DNA of 64,000 bases from Larkinella knui. GTDB taxonomy: Bacteria > Bacteroidota > Bacteroidia > Cytophagales > Spirosomataceae. Shown piece by piece: positions 1-9,406 of the stretch. A model generated the notes under the pieces. That model was not told the DNA's origin, did not search any database, and saw only the letters and a program-made list of their open reading frames with translations. The stretch is taken from contig NZ_RQJP01000001.1 in assembly GCF_003858645.1 (NCBI RefSeq), forward strand, positions 682,001-746,000, in the 5' to 3' direction. How positions within the stretch are numbered: position 1 is the stretch's first letter; every line of letters starts with the position of its first letter. Position numbers and translations under genes: made by a program.

Positions 1-328
1 CTTCGTAATCGTAATTGGTGTAAACTGCCTGAATGTCAAAGTCTTTCAGTAAGTCTTTATACACCTCCAGCGGTTTTCCGTAACGAACTACCAGTGACGT
101 TCCGAGTTTCCGAAACTCGGTTTGCAGGTCCAGAATGGTGTTGTAAATGAACTCCAGCCGACGGTCGTGTTTGTCGTCGAGCGCGTCCAGAATGGTTTGA
201 TCGAAAATGAAAACGGGCACAACCGGCAGGCCGCTGCGGAGGGCATGATACAGCCCCGCATTGTCGTGCAGGCGCAAATCCCGGCGATACCAGAACAGGG
301 CCACAGGTTCAGGCGATACGTTTGTCAT
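1..328 (-). CDS. phrB: Deoxyribodipyrimidine photolyase (N-terminal part, runs off window)
   Basis: The reverse strand opens with an ATG at 328 and reads through to the window edge, giving about 109 residues. The N-terminus (ALFWYRRDLRLHDNAGL at about residues 9-25, then VVPVFIFD) is the hallmark start of the photolyase/cryptochrome antenna-binding alpha/beta domain. Such enzymes use FADH- and blue light to split cyclobutane pyrimidine dimers in the cytoplasm. The FAD-binding C-terminal domain lies outside the window, so class and activity cannot be checked. It is divergent from nuoH. The call rests on the N-terminal motif only. Confidence 0.9.
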   Translation of the reverse strand, partial: MTNVSPEPVALFWYRRDLRLHDNAGLYHALRSGLPVVPVFIFDQTILDALDDKHDRRLEFIYNTILDLQTEFRKLGTSLVVRYGKPLEVYKDLLKDFDIQAVYTNYDYE

Positions 329-401
329 ACGATGGGGTTTTTCTGGGCAACGGTCGGTTGAATAAAAATGTTTGCCGTACCGACGAACCGGGCCGCGCAG
401 G

Positions 402-521
402 CTTTAGTCCGTATTTTAACAGTACTGACAGCCTTAAGACCGTAAAATTAGGCCAAGCTGCCTATATTTGACTGTTGATGAAAATTTGAATGCTCAGGTC
501 TCAAACGCGGACTAAAGTCCG
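402..521. repeat. REP-like palindromic pair upstream of nuoH
   Basis: The motif CGGACTAAAGTCCG at 508-521 is a near-perfect palindrome (arms CGGACT/AGTCCG). An inverted half copy, CTTTAGTCCGT, lies at 402-412. The two copies bracket the proposed nuoH promoter. The spacing and self-complementarity fit the short intergenic palindromes scattered in this genome (compare 63424-63578). Confidence 0.5.
463..470 (+). promoter_or_regulatory. Candidate -7 element (TATATTTG) for nuoH
   Basis: TATATTTG matches the Bacteroidota -7 consensus TAnnTTTG exactly and lies 66 bases before the nuoH start codon. No convincing -33 TTG was found, so this is a candidate only. The same octamer precedes two other plus-strand cassettes, at 57802 and 60163. 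Confidence 0.45.
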
Positions 522-536
522 TGGGTACATACGAAT

Positions 537-1619
537 ATGCTCGCTCTTCCGATATTTTTAGTCATTGCGGTTAGTTTTGTGGTGGTTGGCGTTTACCTCG
601 AACGCAAGGTTTCGGCTTTCATTCAGGACCGGTTGGGCCCGATGGAAGTGGGGAAATACGGCCTGCTGCAGCTGATTGCGGATTTGCTGAAACTGCTTCA
701 GAAAGAGGATATTGTGCCGAAAGCCGCCGATCGAAAGCTGTTTCTGCTGGCTCCGCTGGTGATTTTTGCGTCGGTTTTTGCGGGATACGCCGTGATGCCG
801 CTGACCCCCGATTTGCAGGGTTCGACCACGGATGTCGGCGTGTTTTACCTGATGGCGATTGTGTCCGTCGATGTGATTGGCATCCTGATGGCGGGGTGGG
901 GTTCCAACAACAAGTATTCACTGTTTGGGGCCATGCGGTCCGTGGCCCAGATTGTTTCCTACGAAATACCGCTCGGCCTGACGATTCTGTGCGCCGTCAT
1001 GGTTTGCCAGACACTGAATTTGCAGACCATCAGTTTTCAGCAGGGCATTTATGCGGAAGAAACGAATTACCTGTTCGGTCTGAAAGCGCTGGGCATCGAC
1101 GTTACGAACTGGGGCGGTATTTTTAGCTGGAACATTCTCCGCAATCCGTTTCTTTTGATTGCCTACATCGTCTTTTTCATCACGACCCTGGCCGAGAGCA
1201 ACCGCGCGCCGTTCGACTTACCCGAAGGCGAATCCGAGCTCGTTGGGGGGTACAATACCGAATACAGCGGCATGCGGTTTGCGCTTTTGATGCTGTCGGA
1301 ATACGCCATGATGCTGCTGGTTTCGTTTCTGGGGGCCATTTTATTTCTGGGAAGCTGGAATACGCCCCTGCCGAACCTCGGCCCGGTTCGCCTGGCCGAC
1401 TGGACCAGCGGATTACCGGGCACGGCCTGGGGGAACATCACGGGGGTCTTCTGGCTCTTCTCAAAAGCCATGCTGGCGGTGCTGGTACAGATGTGGGTTC
1501 GCTGGACGCTGCCCCGGGTGCGGGTCGATCAGATGATGTTCCTGTGCTGGAAAGTGCTGACGCCAATCGGGTTGATCCTGCTGCTAATCTCGGGCATTTG
1601 GCGGTTGTTGATGGTGTAA
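537..1619 (+). CDS. nuoH: NADH-quinone oxidoreductase subunit H
   Basis: This 360-residue, highly hydrophobic protein matches NuoH/ND1, the membrane subunit of respiratory complex I at the junction with the peripheral arm and part of the quinone-binding site. Conserved NuoH segments are visible: [14 protein letters not shown] at residues 22-35 and [20 protein letters not shown] near residues 220-240, the latter being the family signature loop. A stop codon at 513-515 in this frame excludes a longer N-terminus. Unusually, no other nuo gene is adjacent; the neighbours are a photolyase and an RNA helicase. Either the complex I genes are dispersed or this copy is separate from the main operon. 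Confidence 0.95.
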   Translation: MLALPIFLVIAVSFVVVGVYLERKVSAFIQDRLGPMEVGKYGLLQLIADLLKLLQKEDIVPKAADRKLFLLAPLVIFASVFAGYAVMPLTPDLQGSTTDVGVFYLMAIVSVDVIGILMAGWGSNNKYSLFGAMRSVAQIVSYEIPLGLTILCAVMVCQTLNLQTISFQQGIYAEETNYLFGLKALGIDVTNWGGIFSWNILRNPFLLIAYIVFFITTLAESNRAPFDLPEGESELVGGYNTEYSGMRFALLMLSEYAMMLLVSFLGAILFLGSWNTPLPNLGPVRLADWTSGLPGTAWGNITGVFWLFSKAMLAVLVQMWVRWTLPRVRVDQMMFLCWKVLTPIGLILLLISGIWRLLMV

Positions 1620-1675
1620 TGGCACTTTATTTGTACCGAAACAGTTGTACACGTATAAGTACCAAAATTCAACAC

Positions 1676-2944
1676 ATGTCTTTTACCAAATTATCGCTCA
1701 TCGAGCCAATTCTGAAGGCTCTGAGCGCCGAAGGTTATACCACTCCCACACCCATACAGGAACAGGCCATTCCCATTTTACTGGAACGTCGGGATTTGCT
1801 GGGTTGTGCCCAGACCGGCACCGGCAAAACGGCCGCTTTCGCCATTCCGATTCTACAAATCCTGAGCGCCGAAAAAGCCCCGGACCGTGGGCCCCGCCCC
1901 ATAAAAGCCCTTATTCTGACGCCTACCCGTGAATTAGCCATCCAGATCGGTGAAAGTTTTGCCGCCTACGGCAAATATCTGAACCTGCGTCACACGGTTA
2001 TTTTTGGGGGTGTTCCGCAACATTCGCAAACGCTGGCCCTCAAAGCGGGCGTCGACATCATGATTGCCACGCCGGGCCGGTTGCTCGATCTGATGAATCA
2101 GCGGTTTGTCCATTTGCAAAACATTGAACTGTTCGTGCTCGACGAAGCCGACCGGATGCTAGACATGGGATTTATCCATGACGTCAAAAAAGTAATTGCC
2201 AAACTGCCCGCGCAACGTCAGTCGTTGTTTTTCTCGGCCACCATGCCGCCGGACGTTTCTAAATTAGCCGATACCATTCTGAGAAAACCCGTTCGGGTGG
2301 AAGTGACGCCGGTTTCTTCGACGGCCGAAAAGGTGAAACAGGCGGTTTATTTTGTGGACAAAACCGATAAAAAACGCCTGCTGATTCACCTCCTCAACGA
2401 CAAAGCCATTGCCTCGGCACTGGTGTTTGCCCGCACCAAGCACGGTGCGGATAAAGTCGCCAAAGATCTGGTGAAAGCCGGTATTCAGGCCGAAGCCATC
2501 CACGGTAATAAGTCGCAAAACGCCCGTCAGCGCGCCCTGACCAACTTCAAAACCCAGCAAACACGGGTTCTGGTCGCTACGGATATTGCCGCGCGGGGAA
2601 TCGACATCGACGAACTCTCGCACGTGATCAATTACGAACTGCCGAACGTTCCCGAAACCTACGTACACCGCATTGGCCGCACGGGTCGGGCGGGTCACGA
2701 CGGAATCGCGCTGTCGTTCTGCGATGCGGAAGAAAAAGAATATTTGCGCGATATTAATAAGCTGATTACCAAAGCCATTCCGGTGATCGATAACCATCCG
2801 TATCCGATGGAAACCGCGGCTGCCTCATCGGGCACGGGCCAATCGGCACGGTCGCAATCGGGGAGTGGTTCCAACGGAAACCGGAGCGAATCCGCCGGAA
2901 ATGATTTCCGGGGCGGTAGCCGCCGGCGGTTTGGACGCCGTTAA
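1676..2944 (+). CDS. rhlE: DEAD-box ATP-dependent RNA helicase, RhlE-like
   Basis: The 422-residue protein carries all DEAD-box motifs in order: Q motif ([14 protein letters not shown], 20-33), Walker A AQTGTGKT (45-52), PTRELA, DEAD within [16 protein letters not shown], and [10 protein letters not shown] near the C-terminal core. A Ser/Gly/Arg-rich tail ending RRRFGRR likely contacts RNA. Such enzymes unwind RNA in ribosome assembly and mRNA turnover, often under cold stress. The frame is open back to 1493, but the ATG at 1676 ([16 protein letters not shown]) is the conserved family start; upstream codons overlap nuoH in another frame. Its stop overlaps the stop of the convergent oxyR gene. 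Confidence 0.93.
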   Translation: MSFTKLSLIEPILKALSAEGYTTPTPIQEQAIPILLERRDLLGCAQTGTGKTAAFAIPILQILSAEKAPDRGPRPIKALILTPTRELAIQIGESFAAYGKYLNLRHTVIFGGVPQHSQTLALKAGVDIMIATPGRLLDLMNQRFVHLQNIELFVLDEADRMLDMGFIHDVKKVIAKLPAQRQSLFFSATMPPDVSKLADTILRKPVRVEVTPVSSTAEKVKQAVYFVDKTDKKRLLIHLLNDKAIASALVFARTKHGADKVAKDLVKAGIQAEAIHGNKSQNARQRALTNFKTQQTRVLVATDIAARGIDIDELSHVINYELPNVPETYVHRIGRTGRAGHDGIALSFCDAEEKEYLRDINKLITKAIPVIDNHPYPMETAAASSGTGQSARSQSGSGSNGNRSESAGNDFRGGSRRRFGRR

Positions 2945-3876
2945 ATCCCGACGACGGTATTTTTTTTCTTCGTAGTCAGTTCGGCGGGCAAATGGGTTAC
3001 TATTTCCTGTTTTAACGCATCGATCAGTTTCCGCTTCAGAAAACTGCGGTGCATCACCAGACTGACTTCCCGCACCGGCTGTGGAGCCTCGAAAGGCCGG
3101 GTGCGGGCCTTCCGGACATTGTCCATGTCAATCGTCGCCAGGTAGGGGAGAAGCGTAAAACCGTCCTGTTTGTCAATCAGCTTGATCAGTGTTTCGAGCG
3201 AACCCGTTTCGTACCGCAACGGTTGACTTCCGTTTAGCCGTTTATCCGTACCGCAAAGGCTAACGACCTGATTCCGAAAGCAATGACCTTCCGTCAATAG
3301 CCATAATCCATCGGTTTTCAGATCGGTGGCCGAAATGGTGGTTTTTTGAAAAAGCGGATGCGAGTTGGCCGCATACACCACAAACGGTTCGTAAAACAGC
3401 GGAATTTCCAGCAGCCCATTCTCGTCCAACGGCGTTACGACGATGCCCACGTCGATGAGTCCGTTTTTCAGCCGCTCCAGCACCTGCTCCGTCATCATTT
3501 CCTGAATCTGCACCGTCACGGCCGGGTAGTGGTCGATGAACTGGCCGATGAAATACGGCAACAGATACGGTGCCAGCGTTGGAATGATGCCCAGCCGTAG
3601 TTCGCCACTAAAATCTTCTTTCGACTCTTTCACGATTTCCGGAATCCGGCGGGCGGTCCGCAACACATCACGCGCCTGATTCAGAATAAGTTGCCCGGTT
3701 TCGGTCGGGACAACGGGTTGCTTAGACCGATCAAAAAGTAAAACACCCAACTCGTCCTCCAGCTTCTGAATTTGCATACTTAGTGTCGGCTGGGTTACGT
3801 GGCAATGGTCGGCGGCAGTGGCAAAATGGCGGTAGGTATCAACGGCAACAATGTATTCTAACTGCGAAAGTGTCAT
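2941..3876 (-). CDS. oxyR: LysR-family hydrogen-peroxide sensor OxyR
   Basis: This 311-residue LysR regulator has an N-terminal winged HTH ([19 protein letters not shown]...[13 protein letters not shown], residues 4-40) and a LysR substrate-binding domain from about residue 91. Within it lies [13 protein letters not shown], placing cysteines at positions 199 and 208, the same numbers as the redox-switch cysteines of E. coli OxyR. That makes disulphide-based peroxide sensing very likely. Plausible targets in the window are ahpC/ahpD (14.0-15.2 kb) and the divergent hemH. It converges on rhlE with overlapping stop codons. Confidence 0.92.
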   Translation of the reverse strand: MTLSQLEYIVAVDTYRHFATAADHCHVTQPTLSMQIQKLEDELGVLLFDRSKQPVVPTETGQLILNQARDVLRTARRIPEIVKESKEDFSGELRLGIIPTLAPYLLPYFIGQFIDHYPAVTVQIQEMMTEQVLERLKNGLIDVGIVVTPLDENGLLEIPLFYEPFVVYAANSHPLFQKTTISATDLKTDGLWLLTEGHCFRNQVVSLCGTDKRLNGSQPLRYETGSLETLIKLIDKQDGFTLLPYLATIDMDNVRKARTRPFEAPQPVREVSLVMHRSFLKRKLIDALKQEIVTHLPAELTTKKKNTVVGI

Positions 3877-3946
3877 GAACGGATGGGTACGATGGTTGGA
3901 AATGGCTGGGACGGTTGAATGGCTTAAAATGGTTTGAATGGTTAAA

Positions 3947-4014
3947 GATGGCTGGAATGGTTAAGAGTCGTTAACCGGACAACCATCTTTAACCGTTTAA
4001 CCATTCCAGCCATC
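3947..4014. repeat. 18-bp inverted repeat in the oxyR-hemH intergenic region
   Basis: GATGGCTGGAATGGTTAA at 3947-3964 is exactly reverse-complementary to 3997-4014, with 32 bases between. The spacer contains AACCATCTTTAACC, which can pair instead with GGTTAAAGATGG at 3940-3951, so two competing hairpins are possible. The flanks from about 3890 also repeat AATGG(C/T)T units. It may be a transcribed leader structure or a small mobile repeat. Confidence 0.6.
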
Positions 4015-4076
4015 CCAACCCTTTTTAACCCTCTAATTAATATCGATTATTTCGATGTAAAAATAAAACATATTGA

Positions 4077-4107
4077 TTGAGTTGATACCAATTCCGTTGT
4101 AATTTTG
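4077..4107 (+). promoter_or_regulatory. Candidate promoter of hemH
   Basis: TTG at 4077-4079 and TAATTTTG at 4100-4107 are separated by 20 bases, which fits the Bacteroidota -33/-7 promoter pattern (TTG, then TAnnTTTG). The ATG of hemH follows 23 bases after the -7 element. The element lies in the shared control region with oxyR. Confidence 0.5.
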
Positions 4108-4130
4108 ATTTGTCAATCAAGTTATTCGCT

Positions 4131-5195
4131 ATGGAAGTGCCTGTTTTGCAGCAATCAATACCCGTTCAGAAACAGCCCGGTAAAACCGGCGTTCTGATTG
4201 TCAATCTGGGGACGCCCGACAGCCCATCGGTGCCGGATGTCCGTAAATACCTCCGCGAGTTCTTGATGGACGGCCGGGTGATCGATATTCCGGTTGTTTC
4301 CCGTACGTTTCTGGTCAATGGGATCATTGCGCCTTTTCGCGCCCCCAAATCCGCGAAAGTATACCGCGAAGTGTGGACCACAAACGGCTCTCCCTTAAAG
4401 TATTATGGTGAAATAGTGGAGCGGGAACTGCAAAAAGCGCTGGGCGACGATTACGTGGTCAAACTGGCGATGCGGTATCAGAATCCAAGCATCGATGCCG
4501 GGCTTTCGGCGTTTCAGCAACTGGGTCTGACGGAGATCATTGTCATCCCGTTTTTTCCGCAGTATGCCTCGGCCAGCACGGGTTCGGTGTATGAAAAAGT
4601 GATGGAAATCGTGGGGCAATGGCAGGTGATTCCGCAGATCCGGTTCACCAACCGGTTTTCCGATCATCCCAAATTTATCGAAGGATTTGTCCGCCTGGGC
4701 CGTAAATACCTGGAACGGGAGGAATATGATCACATTCTGTTCAGCTACCACGGCTTGCCCGAGCGCCAGATTCTAAAGGGCGACGTTACCGGAAAGGTGT
4801 GTAAACTGGGCGATTGCTGCGATTCGTTACACGCCATGAACCAGTATTGCTACCGGGCGCAGTGTTTCGACACCACCCGGCGACTGGTACGGGAACTGGG
4901 CATCCCGGAAGGAAAATACACGACCTCGTTCCAGTCGCGGCTGGGGAAAAATCCCTGGATTCAGCCTTATACGGATGAAGTGATTCCGCAACTGGCGCAG
5001 AAAGGCGTCAAACGGGTGCTGGCTTTTTCGCCCGCCTTCGTGGCCGACTGTCTGGAAACGATCATCGAAGTGGGCGTGGAATACCGGGAACTGTTCGAGA
5101 AATTTGGCGGAGAACACTGGCAACTGGTCGAGAGCCTGAACGACAGCCCGATCTGGATCGAAACGCTGGTCGATTTGGTAAAACGACCGGCTTAA
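4131..5195 (+). CDS. hemH: Ferrochelatase
   Basis: This 354-residue protein inserts Fe2+ into protoporphyrin IX, the last step of haem synthesis. Family signatures are the N-terminal GVLIVNLGTPDSP, FFPQYASAST in the middle, the catalytic histidine in SYHGLPERQ (about residue 207), and FVADCLETIIEV with the conserved acid. A cysteine-rich stretch follows SYHGLPE (CKLGDCCDSLHAMNQYC). The frame is open upstream to a TTG at 4110, but ATG 4131 follows a good promoter and gives the standard length. It is divergent from oxyR; haem demand rises with catalase or peroxidase synthesis, so shared control is plausible but not shown. Confidence 0.95.
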   Translation: MEVPVLQQSIPVQKQPGKTGVLIVNLGTPDSPSVPDVRKYLREFLMDGRVIDIPVVSRTFLVNGIIAPFRAPKSAKVYREVWTTNGSPLKYYGEIVERELQKALGDDYVVKLAMRYQNPSIDAGLSAFQQLGLTEIIVIPFFPQYASASTGSVYEKVMEIVGQWQVIPQIRFTNRFSDHPKFIEGFVRLGRKYLEREEYDHILFSYHGLPERQILKGDVTGKVCKLGDCCDSLHAMNQYCYRAQCFDTTRRLVRELGIPEGKYTTSFQSRLGKNPWIQPYTDEVIPQLAQKGVKRVLAFSPAFVADCLETIIEVGVEYRELFEKFGGEHWQLVESLNDSPIWIETLVDLVKRPA

Positions 5196-5224
5196 TAGCA
5201 GATTTTCACTATATTGACAGCTAA

Positions 5225-5500
5225 TCCAGTTGTCATTTAGAGGTATTTTCTCCCTCAACTAAAGGGTACGATAAACGCAAAAAATTTAGATTATACCGTC
5301 AAATACCGTCTTTTCGTCAATACGTTCAAATTAGTCCCGACAGTGTCTTGGTTGAAGTATTTACGAAAATGGAAGATAACTTGTGGAAAATCTCTTCTTA
5401 TTGGAAATGGGCTCATACCGTTCGACTTGAATCCGTCGATGCGGAGATTCCCATGAGCGAGATTTACCTCGGCCTTGATGTTCGGGAAGACGAAGAGTAG
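5225..5500 (+). pseudogene. Uma2-family (DUF820) endonuclease-fold remnant
   Basis: An open stretch without a good N-terminal start follows a stop at 5222-5224 and ends at TAG 5498-5500. Its translation contains EVFSPSTKGYDKRKKFRLY, then RQIPSFRQYVQISPDSVLV and a Trp-rich strand. This is the C-terminal half of Uma2/DUF820 proteins (typical pattern EVLSPST-x-YD-x-x-x-KF-x-x-Y-x-x-x-PSLxEYVxI), a PD-(D/E)XK-fold family very abundant in cyanobacteria and Spirosomataceae. The first 90-100 residues, with the N-terminal half of the fold, are missing. It is therefore a decayed copy; the internal ATG at 5369 would give only 43 residues. Confidence 0.7.
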
Positions 5501-5530
5501 AGAAGGCCCGCTCAGCAGCGGGCCTTCTCT
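5499..5530. terminator. Strong GC-rich hairpin, probable bidirectional terminator
   Basis: AGAGAAGGCCCGCT and AGCGGGCCTTCTCT form a perfect 14-bp stem around a CAGC loop. It starts inside the TAG stop of the Uma2 remnant and lies 50 bases past the stop of the convergent OsmC gene, so it could end transcription from both sides. Confidence 0.7.
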
Positions 5531-5580
5531 CATTTAAACCGTCAGATAAAGCATCTGAATTGACCCCTGATCCCTTGTGT

Positions 5581-6093
5581 TCACATCGACTTAGTTGAAA
5601 ACCGGGTTTCCACGGAGACACCCCGGGTCAGCGTCTGGTAAACCACGCAATACCGCTCGGTCAACCTGGCCAGCGTCTGCAGCTGTTCATCCGTTGCGTC
5701 CGTATTCAGATGGAAAGACAACCGGATGGTTTTAAAACCGACGGGTGCCTCCTTTGAAACGCCCAGCGTTCCGCGAAAATCCAGATCGCCCTCGGCGCTT
5801 ATCGTGCCGTCTTTCAGGTCGATACCGATGGCCGTCGACACCGCGCGCAAGGTCACACCGGCGCAGGCAACCAGCGCTTCCAGAAGCATATCGCCCGAGC
5901 AAACCAGCAGACCATCGCCCCCCGTTGCGGGATGCAACCCGGCTTCCACCAAGGCGCGGCCGGTTTCCACTTTGCACGAAATGCCTTCGCCTAGTTTTCC
6001 CGTTGCTTTCAGCGTTAGAATCGCGGATTCGGGTTGCGCCCGGTATTGATCCTTGAGTGGCGCCTGTCGGTTTCTTAGTTCGTCTGAATTCAT
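5581..6093 (-). CDS. OsmC-family protein
   Basis: The 170-residue protein belongs to the OsmC/Ohr superfamily, thiol peroxidases that reduce organic hydroperoxides or play related stress roles. Two conserved cysteines are visible in the usual settings: LVACAGVTLRAV in the central helix and ERYCVVYQTL near the C-terminus. The MNSDELRNRQ start at 6093 is preferred, since the upstream extension reads through the preceding gene. It follows the DUF4242 gene by 32 bases and probably shares its transcript. Exact substrate is unknown; the wider neighbourhood is rich in peroxide-defence genes. Confidence 0.88.
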   Translation of the reverse strand: MNSDELRNRQAPLKDQYRAQPESAILTLKATGKLGEGISCKVETGRALVEAGLHPATGGDGLLVCSGDMLLEALVACAGVTLRAVSTAIGIDLKDGTISAEGDLDFRGTLGVSKEAPVGFKTIRLSFHLNTDATDEQLQTLARLTERYCVVYQTLTRGVSVETRFSTKSM

Positions 6094-6125
6094 GTAGCAA
6101 GGTAACCAATTGTTGAAATAACGAA

Positions 6126-6398
6126 TCATTCGGCCGTTACCGGGTCGATAATGACCGAAACTTCCATGATCGAATTGGCCGGAAAACCGCCCTGCCGGGC
6201 GTGCTCCCGTACCATTTCTTTGTTTGGAGCATTGTAAACGCAATACAGTTTATCCGTTGCCACATAGCTATGAACCCACTGAATTTGAGGCCCCATTTTG
6301 GTCAGCACGTTGCAGGACGTTTGTGAAATGGCTTTTAATTGGTCGCCGGTTAAATTTCCGGCTCCCGGAATTTCCCTTTCAATGACATACTTAGGCAT
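6126..6398 (-). CDS. DUF4242 (SCO4226-like) small protein
   Basis: This 90-residue protein begins MPKYVIEREIPGAG and contains the ferredoxin-like pattern seen in DUF4242 proteins, including VHSYVATDKLYCVYNAPN and the run ending MEVSVIIDPVTAE. Some family members such as SCO4226 bind nickel. The function here is not known. The ATG at 6398 is chosen because the longer open frame reads antisense into the TonB receptor gene. It lies between the TonB receptor (89 bases upstream) and OsmC (32 bases downstream), all on the minus strand. Confidence 0.8.
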   Translation of the reverse strand: MPKYVIEREIPGAGNLTGDQLKAISQTSCNVLTKMGPQIQWVHSYVATDKLYCVYNAPNKEMVREHARQGGFPANSIMEVSVIIDPVTAE

Positions 6399-6487
6399 GA
6401 TCGTTAATTTTTGGTTGAATACATAATTGGCCTTTCGGCTTCGTTCCGTTTTTTTGAGTGGTTTCTGGTCTCCACTGGACAGGTATA

Positions 6488-9382
6488 CTAAAATGTAAGA
6501 TTGATGCGTCCAAAAAGAAACCGGCCATTGAAGCCGAACTGCGTAACCGTCCGGCTGTAGAGAAACCGGCCATTCGAGGTGTTGTCGAGGTTGCCCGAAT
6601 ACCGCGTCGCGGGGTCGCCGGTCAGGTTTGTTTCGCTGTTTCGGGGGTTGAGATAGGCCCGATCCGGGTACACATCGAACAGATTGGTTGCGCCAAGGGT
6701 CGCCGAGACGGTTTTTAGAAACCGGTACGTCACGGTGAGGTCGGTGACCCATTTGGCCGAAAAAGTCTGGTCGTTTTCCGTTGGATACGGCACGCCATCC
6801 ACAATCCGCGGTTTTCCGTCGGTGGTAAACGGGTCCGTCGTGCTCAGGAACGTCACTTCGCCGAAACGCAGGGCCCGGATCAGGAAATCCCATTTCCCCG
6901 TTGTAAGCCCGCCACTGAGGTTGATTTTGCTCTTGGGAACCGACGATTCAAACCGCGATTGTTCGGTTCGGTCGAAGAGCCGGGCGCGCAGATCCGGATT
7001 GGTTTCAAGGGTGCTGGACCCTTTGATCTGGGTCACTTTCGTCTGGTTGAAGTTGGCAGCCGCCGAAAGTGTCAGGCTGTTTCTGGCGATGCGGATGCGG
7101 TCGGTTAACACCACATCCAGGCCCTGCGTCCGGGTCGAAATGGCATTGGTGAAAAACTGAACGCTGTTGATCTGCTGGTTCGGGTCCACCGTATTCAGAA
7201 TGGTGTTGACGGTTCCGGTGGGGGCGGTTTCGCGGACAAACTGGCTTGAAAAAACAATCCGGTCTTTGATGGCAATCTCGTAGGCATCGACGGTAAAGGT
7301 TACGGTTTTACCCAATTGGCCCGCCAGACCCAGGCTGTAACTCGTCGCCAGCTCGGGCTTCAACGAGCCAACGCCGAACTGCCGGACGATGCCGTTGTCG
7401 TTGTTGACCGTGAGAATCTGACGGGGTACGTTGTTGACAAACTGCGTGCTCTCGTTGTTGAAAAACCGCTGGTGGAGCGACGGAGCCCGAAAACCGGTCG
7501 CCACCGCGCCCCTGATCGAAATGGCTTTGTAAACTGTAAACCGCCCCGTGGCTTTGTAGGAAAAGTTGTGGCCAAAATCGCTGTAGTTTTCGTAGCGACC
7601 CGCAACACCCAGCAAAAACCGGGGGCCAAATTCGGCTTCCAGATCGGCATACAACCCCTGGTTATTCCGCGATTTGGTCAATGCGTTCGCTGGTTTGAAA
7701 CCCGGAAACACCTGCGCCCCGGCCGCGGTGAAGGCCGTTCCGATTTTGCGACCCTCGATTCCTTGAGACGGCTGACCGAACGAATACGACAACTCGTCTC
7801 CTGCCTGAATCTCGTACGAGTCGATTCGGAATTCGGCCCCGAAAGCGGTATTCAGGGCGGTTAAAATACCACCGGCTTCGTGCCGTTTGCTAACATCGGC
7901 GTTGATGGTGTTCTGGGCAAAACGCAAGGTTCCGGCGTAGAATTCGGTGGGGCTCGTTCCGGTCGGCAGGGATGCGTTGACCGTGTTGGTGATGTCGAAG
8001 CGAATGCGGTTTTGCCCAAACGTATTACTCAGGTCGTAATGCCAGCCGCCCGCCAAACCGCGCAGCCCCGCCGATGCGGAAAGGTCCTGAACACCGGTAT
8101 GGATAAAAGGCAGAAAACCGTTGGGATAAAGAGTCAGATCGACCTGCGTACTTTGCGACGGAAGCCGGTAAAAACCGGCCGCTTTGCCCTGTTTGTCGGT
8201 GAAGCCGGTTTGAAAATAGACTTCGGCGGTTTTTTCGATTCCGAACGCACCGTTGACCAGAAAACCCAGGTTCCGGACGGCGGCATTGCCGACCCGCATA
8301 TTGTTGCGGTCCAAACCGGCTGCCTGGGCCCTGGCATCGTCGTCGGCCTTTAGAACCCGGTAGCGGGTCCCGAAGTCGGTTTCGGATTCATTCGCGCCCC
8401 GCGTGGGCAGGTTGCTATAGAGAAGCGGCCGCGTGTCGATGCCGCCCCGGTTGGTAGCGCCCCGGTCGAGGTACTGGGCTCCGAAGCTGATGGAACCGCG
8501 CCGACCGATGCGGAATCCTTTGCTCAGATCGAACTGCGTCGTTGCCCCGTCGTTGAAGTGGCGGCCCAGCGTATGCGAAGCGTGTTGTCCGTACTGCAAA
8601 CTGGCCGCCCAGGGGGTTTCTTTTTTGAGCACCACATTGATTACTCCGGCAATTGCGTCGGAACCGTATTGAGCCGCAGCACCGTCGCGCAGCACTTCGA
8701 TGCGCTCGATGGCCGCCACCGGAATGGCGTTCAGGTCCGTCCCGACGGTTCCACGTCCGAACGTGCCGTTGATGTTGACGAGCGCCGTGGTATGCCGCCG
8801 TTTTCCGTTGACAAGCACCAGCACCTGATCGGGGCCAAGGCCGCGTAACGACGCCGGATCGATGTGATCGGTGCCGTCGGACACGGTTTGACGATTTGAA
8901 CTGAACGAAGGTGCGGCATAATTCAGGATCTGGGAAAGGTCGGTCTGGGCGTAGGCTTTGAGTTCCTTCGAACCGATCACATCGACGGGTACGGGCGTTT
9001 GGATGTTGGTTCGGGCGGTTTGCGCCCGTGATCCGACAACGATCACCTCGTTGAGGCTGGCCCGGGACTCGGTCAGGCTGATGTTTATGGAAACCGTTGT
9101 TTCATCCTGAATCTGAACCGGTTCGCTCCGGGTTTCGTATCCAACGAAGCTATACCGCAGGGTGTGGCTGCCCGGACTCAGGCGCAGGGAATACGAGCCG
9201 TTGGCGTCGGTTGTTGTACCGGTTTGGGTGTTGAGTCCCACGATGCTAACGCCACGGATGGGCCTTCCCGAAGCGGCATCCGTGACGCGTCCCCGAACGG
9301 TTTGCGCCCGAGCCGCCATACTTAGTAATAAACCGATCACTACCTGAAGCTGCGTAATTTTTGCTTTTTTTAAGAGGTTCAT
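6488..9382 (-). CDS. TonB-dependent outer-membrane receptor
   Basis: The 964-residue protein has a signal peptide (1-26, ending MAARAQ), a CarboxypepD_reg domain (about 27-105), a plug domain (about 115-255, with LRGLGPDQVLVLVNGKRR and ERIEVLRDGAAAQYGSDAIAGVINVVLK), and a long beta-barrel ending RFLFGRINLTF with the terminal aromatic residue of outer-membrane proteins. It is not SusC-like in length and has no SusD partner nearby, so it more likely imports a siderophore, cobalamin or similar cargo than a glycan. Two small membrane proteins precede it and stress proteins follow. Confidence 0.93.
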   Translation of the reverse strand: MNLLKKAKITQLQVVIGLLLSMAARAQTVRGRVTDAASGRPIRGVSIVGLNTQTGTTTDANGSYSLRLSPGSHTLRYSFVGYETRSEPVQIQDETTVSINISLTESRASLNEVIVVGSRAQTARTNIQTPVPVDVIGSKELKAYAQTDLSQILNYAAPSFSSNRQTVSDGTDHIDPASLRGLGPDQVLVLVNGKRRHTTALVNINGTFGRGTVGTDLNAIPVAAIERIEVLRDGAAAQYGSDAIAGVINVVLKKETPWAASLQYGQHASHTLGRHFNDGATTQFDLSKGFRIGRRGSISFGAQYLDRGATNRGGIDTRPLLYSNLPTRGANESETDFGTRYRVLKADDDARAQAAGLDRNNMRVGNAAVRNLGFLVNGAFGIEKTAEVYFQTGFTDKQGKAAGFYRLPSQSTQVDLTLYPNGFLPFIHTGVQDLSASAGLRGLAGGWHYDLSNTFGQNRIRFDITNTVNASLPTGTSPTEFYAGTLRFAQNTINADVSKRHEAGGILTALNTAFGAEFRIDSYEIQAGDELSYSFGQPSQGIEGRKIGTAFTAAGAQVFPGFKPANALTKSRNNQGLYADLEAEFGPRFLLGVAGRYENYSDFGHNFSYKATGRFTVYKAISIRGAVATGFRAPSLHQRFFNNESTQFVNNVPRQILTVNNDNGIVRQFGVGSLKPELATSYSLGLAGQLGKTVTFTVDAYEIAIKDRIVFSSQFVRETAPTGTVNTILNTVDPNQQINSVQFFTNAISTRTQGLDVVLTDRIRIARNSLTLSAAANFNQTKVTQIKGSSTLETNPDLRARLFDRTEQSRFESSVPKSKINLSGGLTTGKWDFLIRALRFGEVTFLSTTDPFTTDGKPRIVDGVPYPTENDQTFSAKWVTDLTVTYRFLKTVSATLGATNLFDVYPDRAYLNPRNSETNLTGDPATRYSGNLDNTSNGRFLYSRTVTQFGFNGRFLFGRINLTF

Positions 9383-9406
9383 AGGTACGGAGATGAAGTG
9401 GAAATA

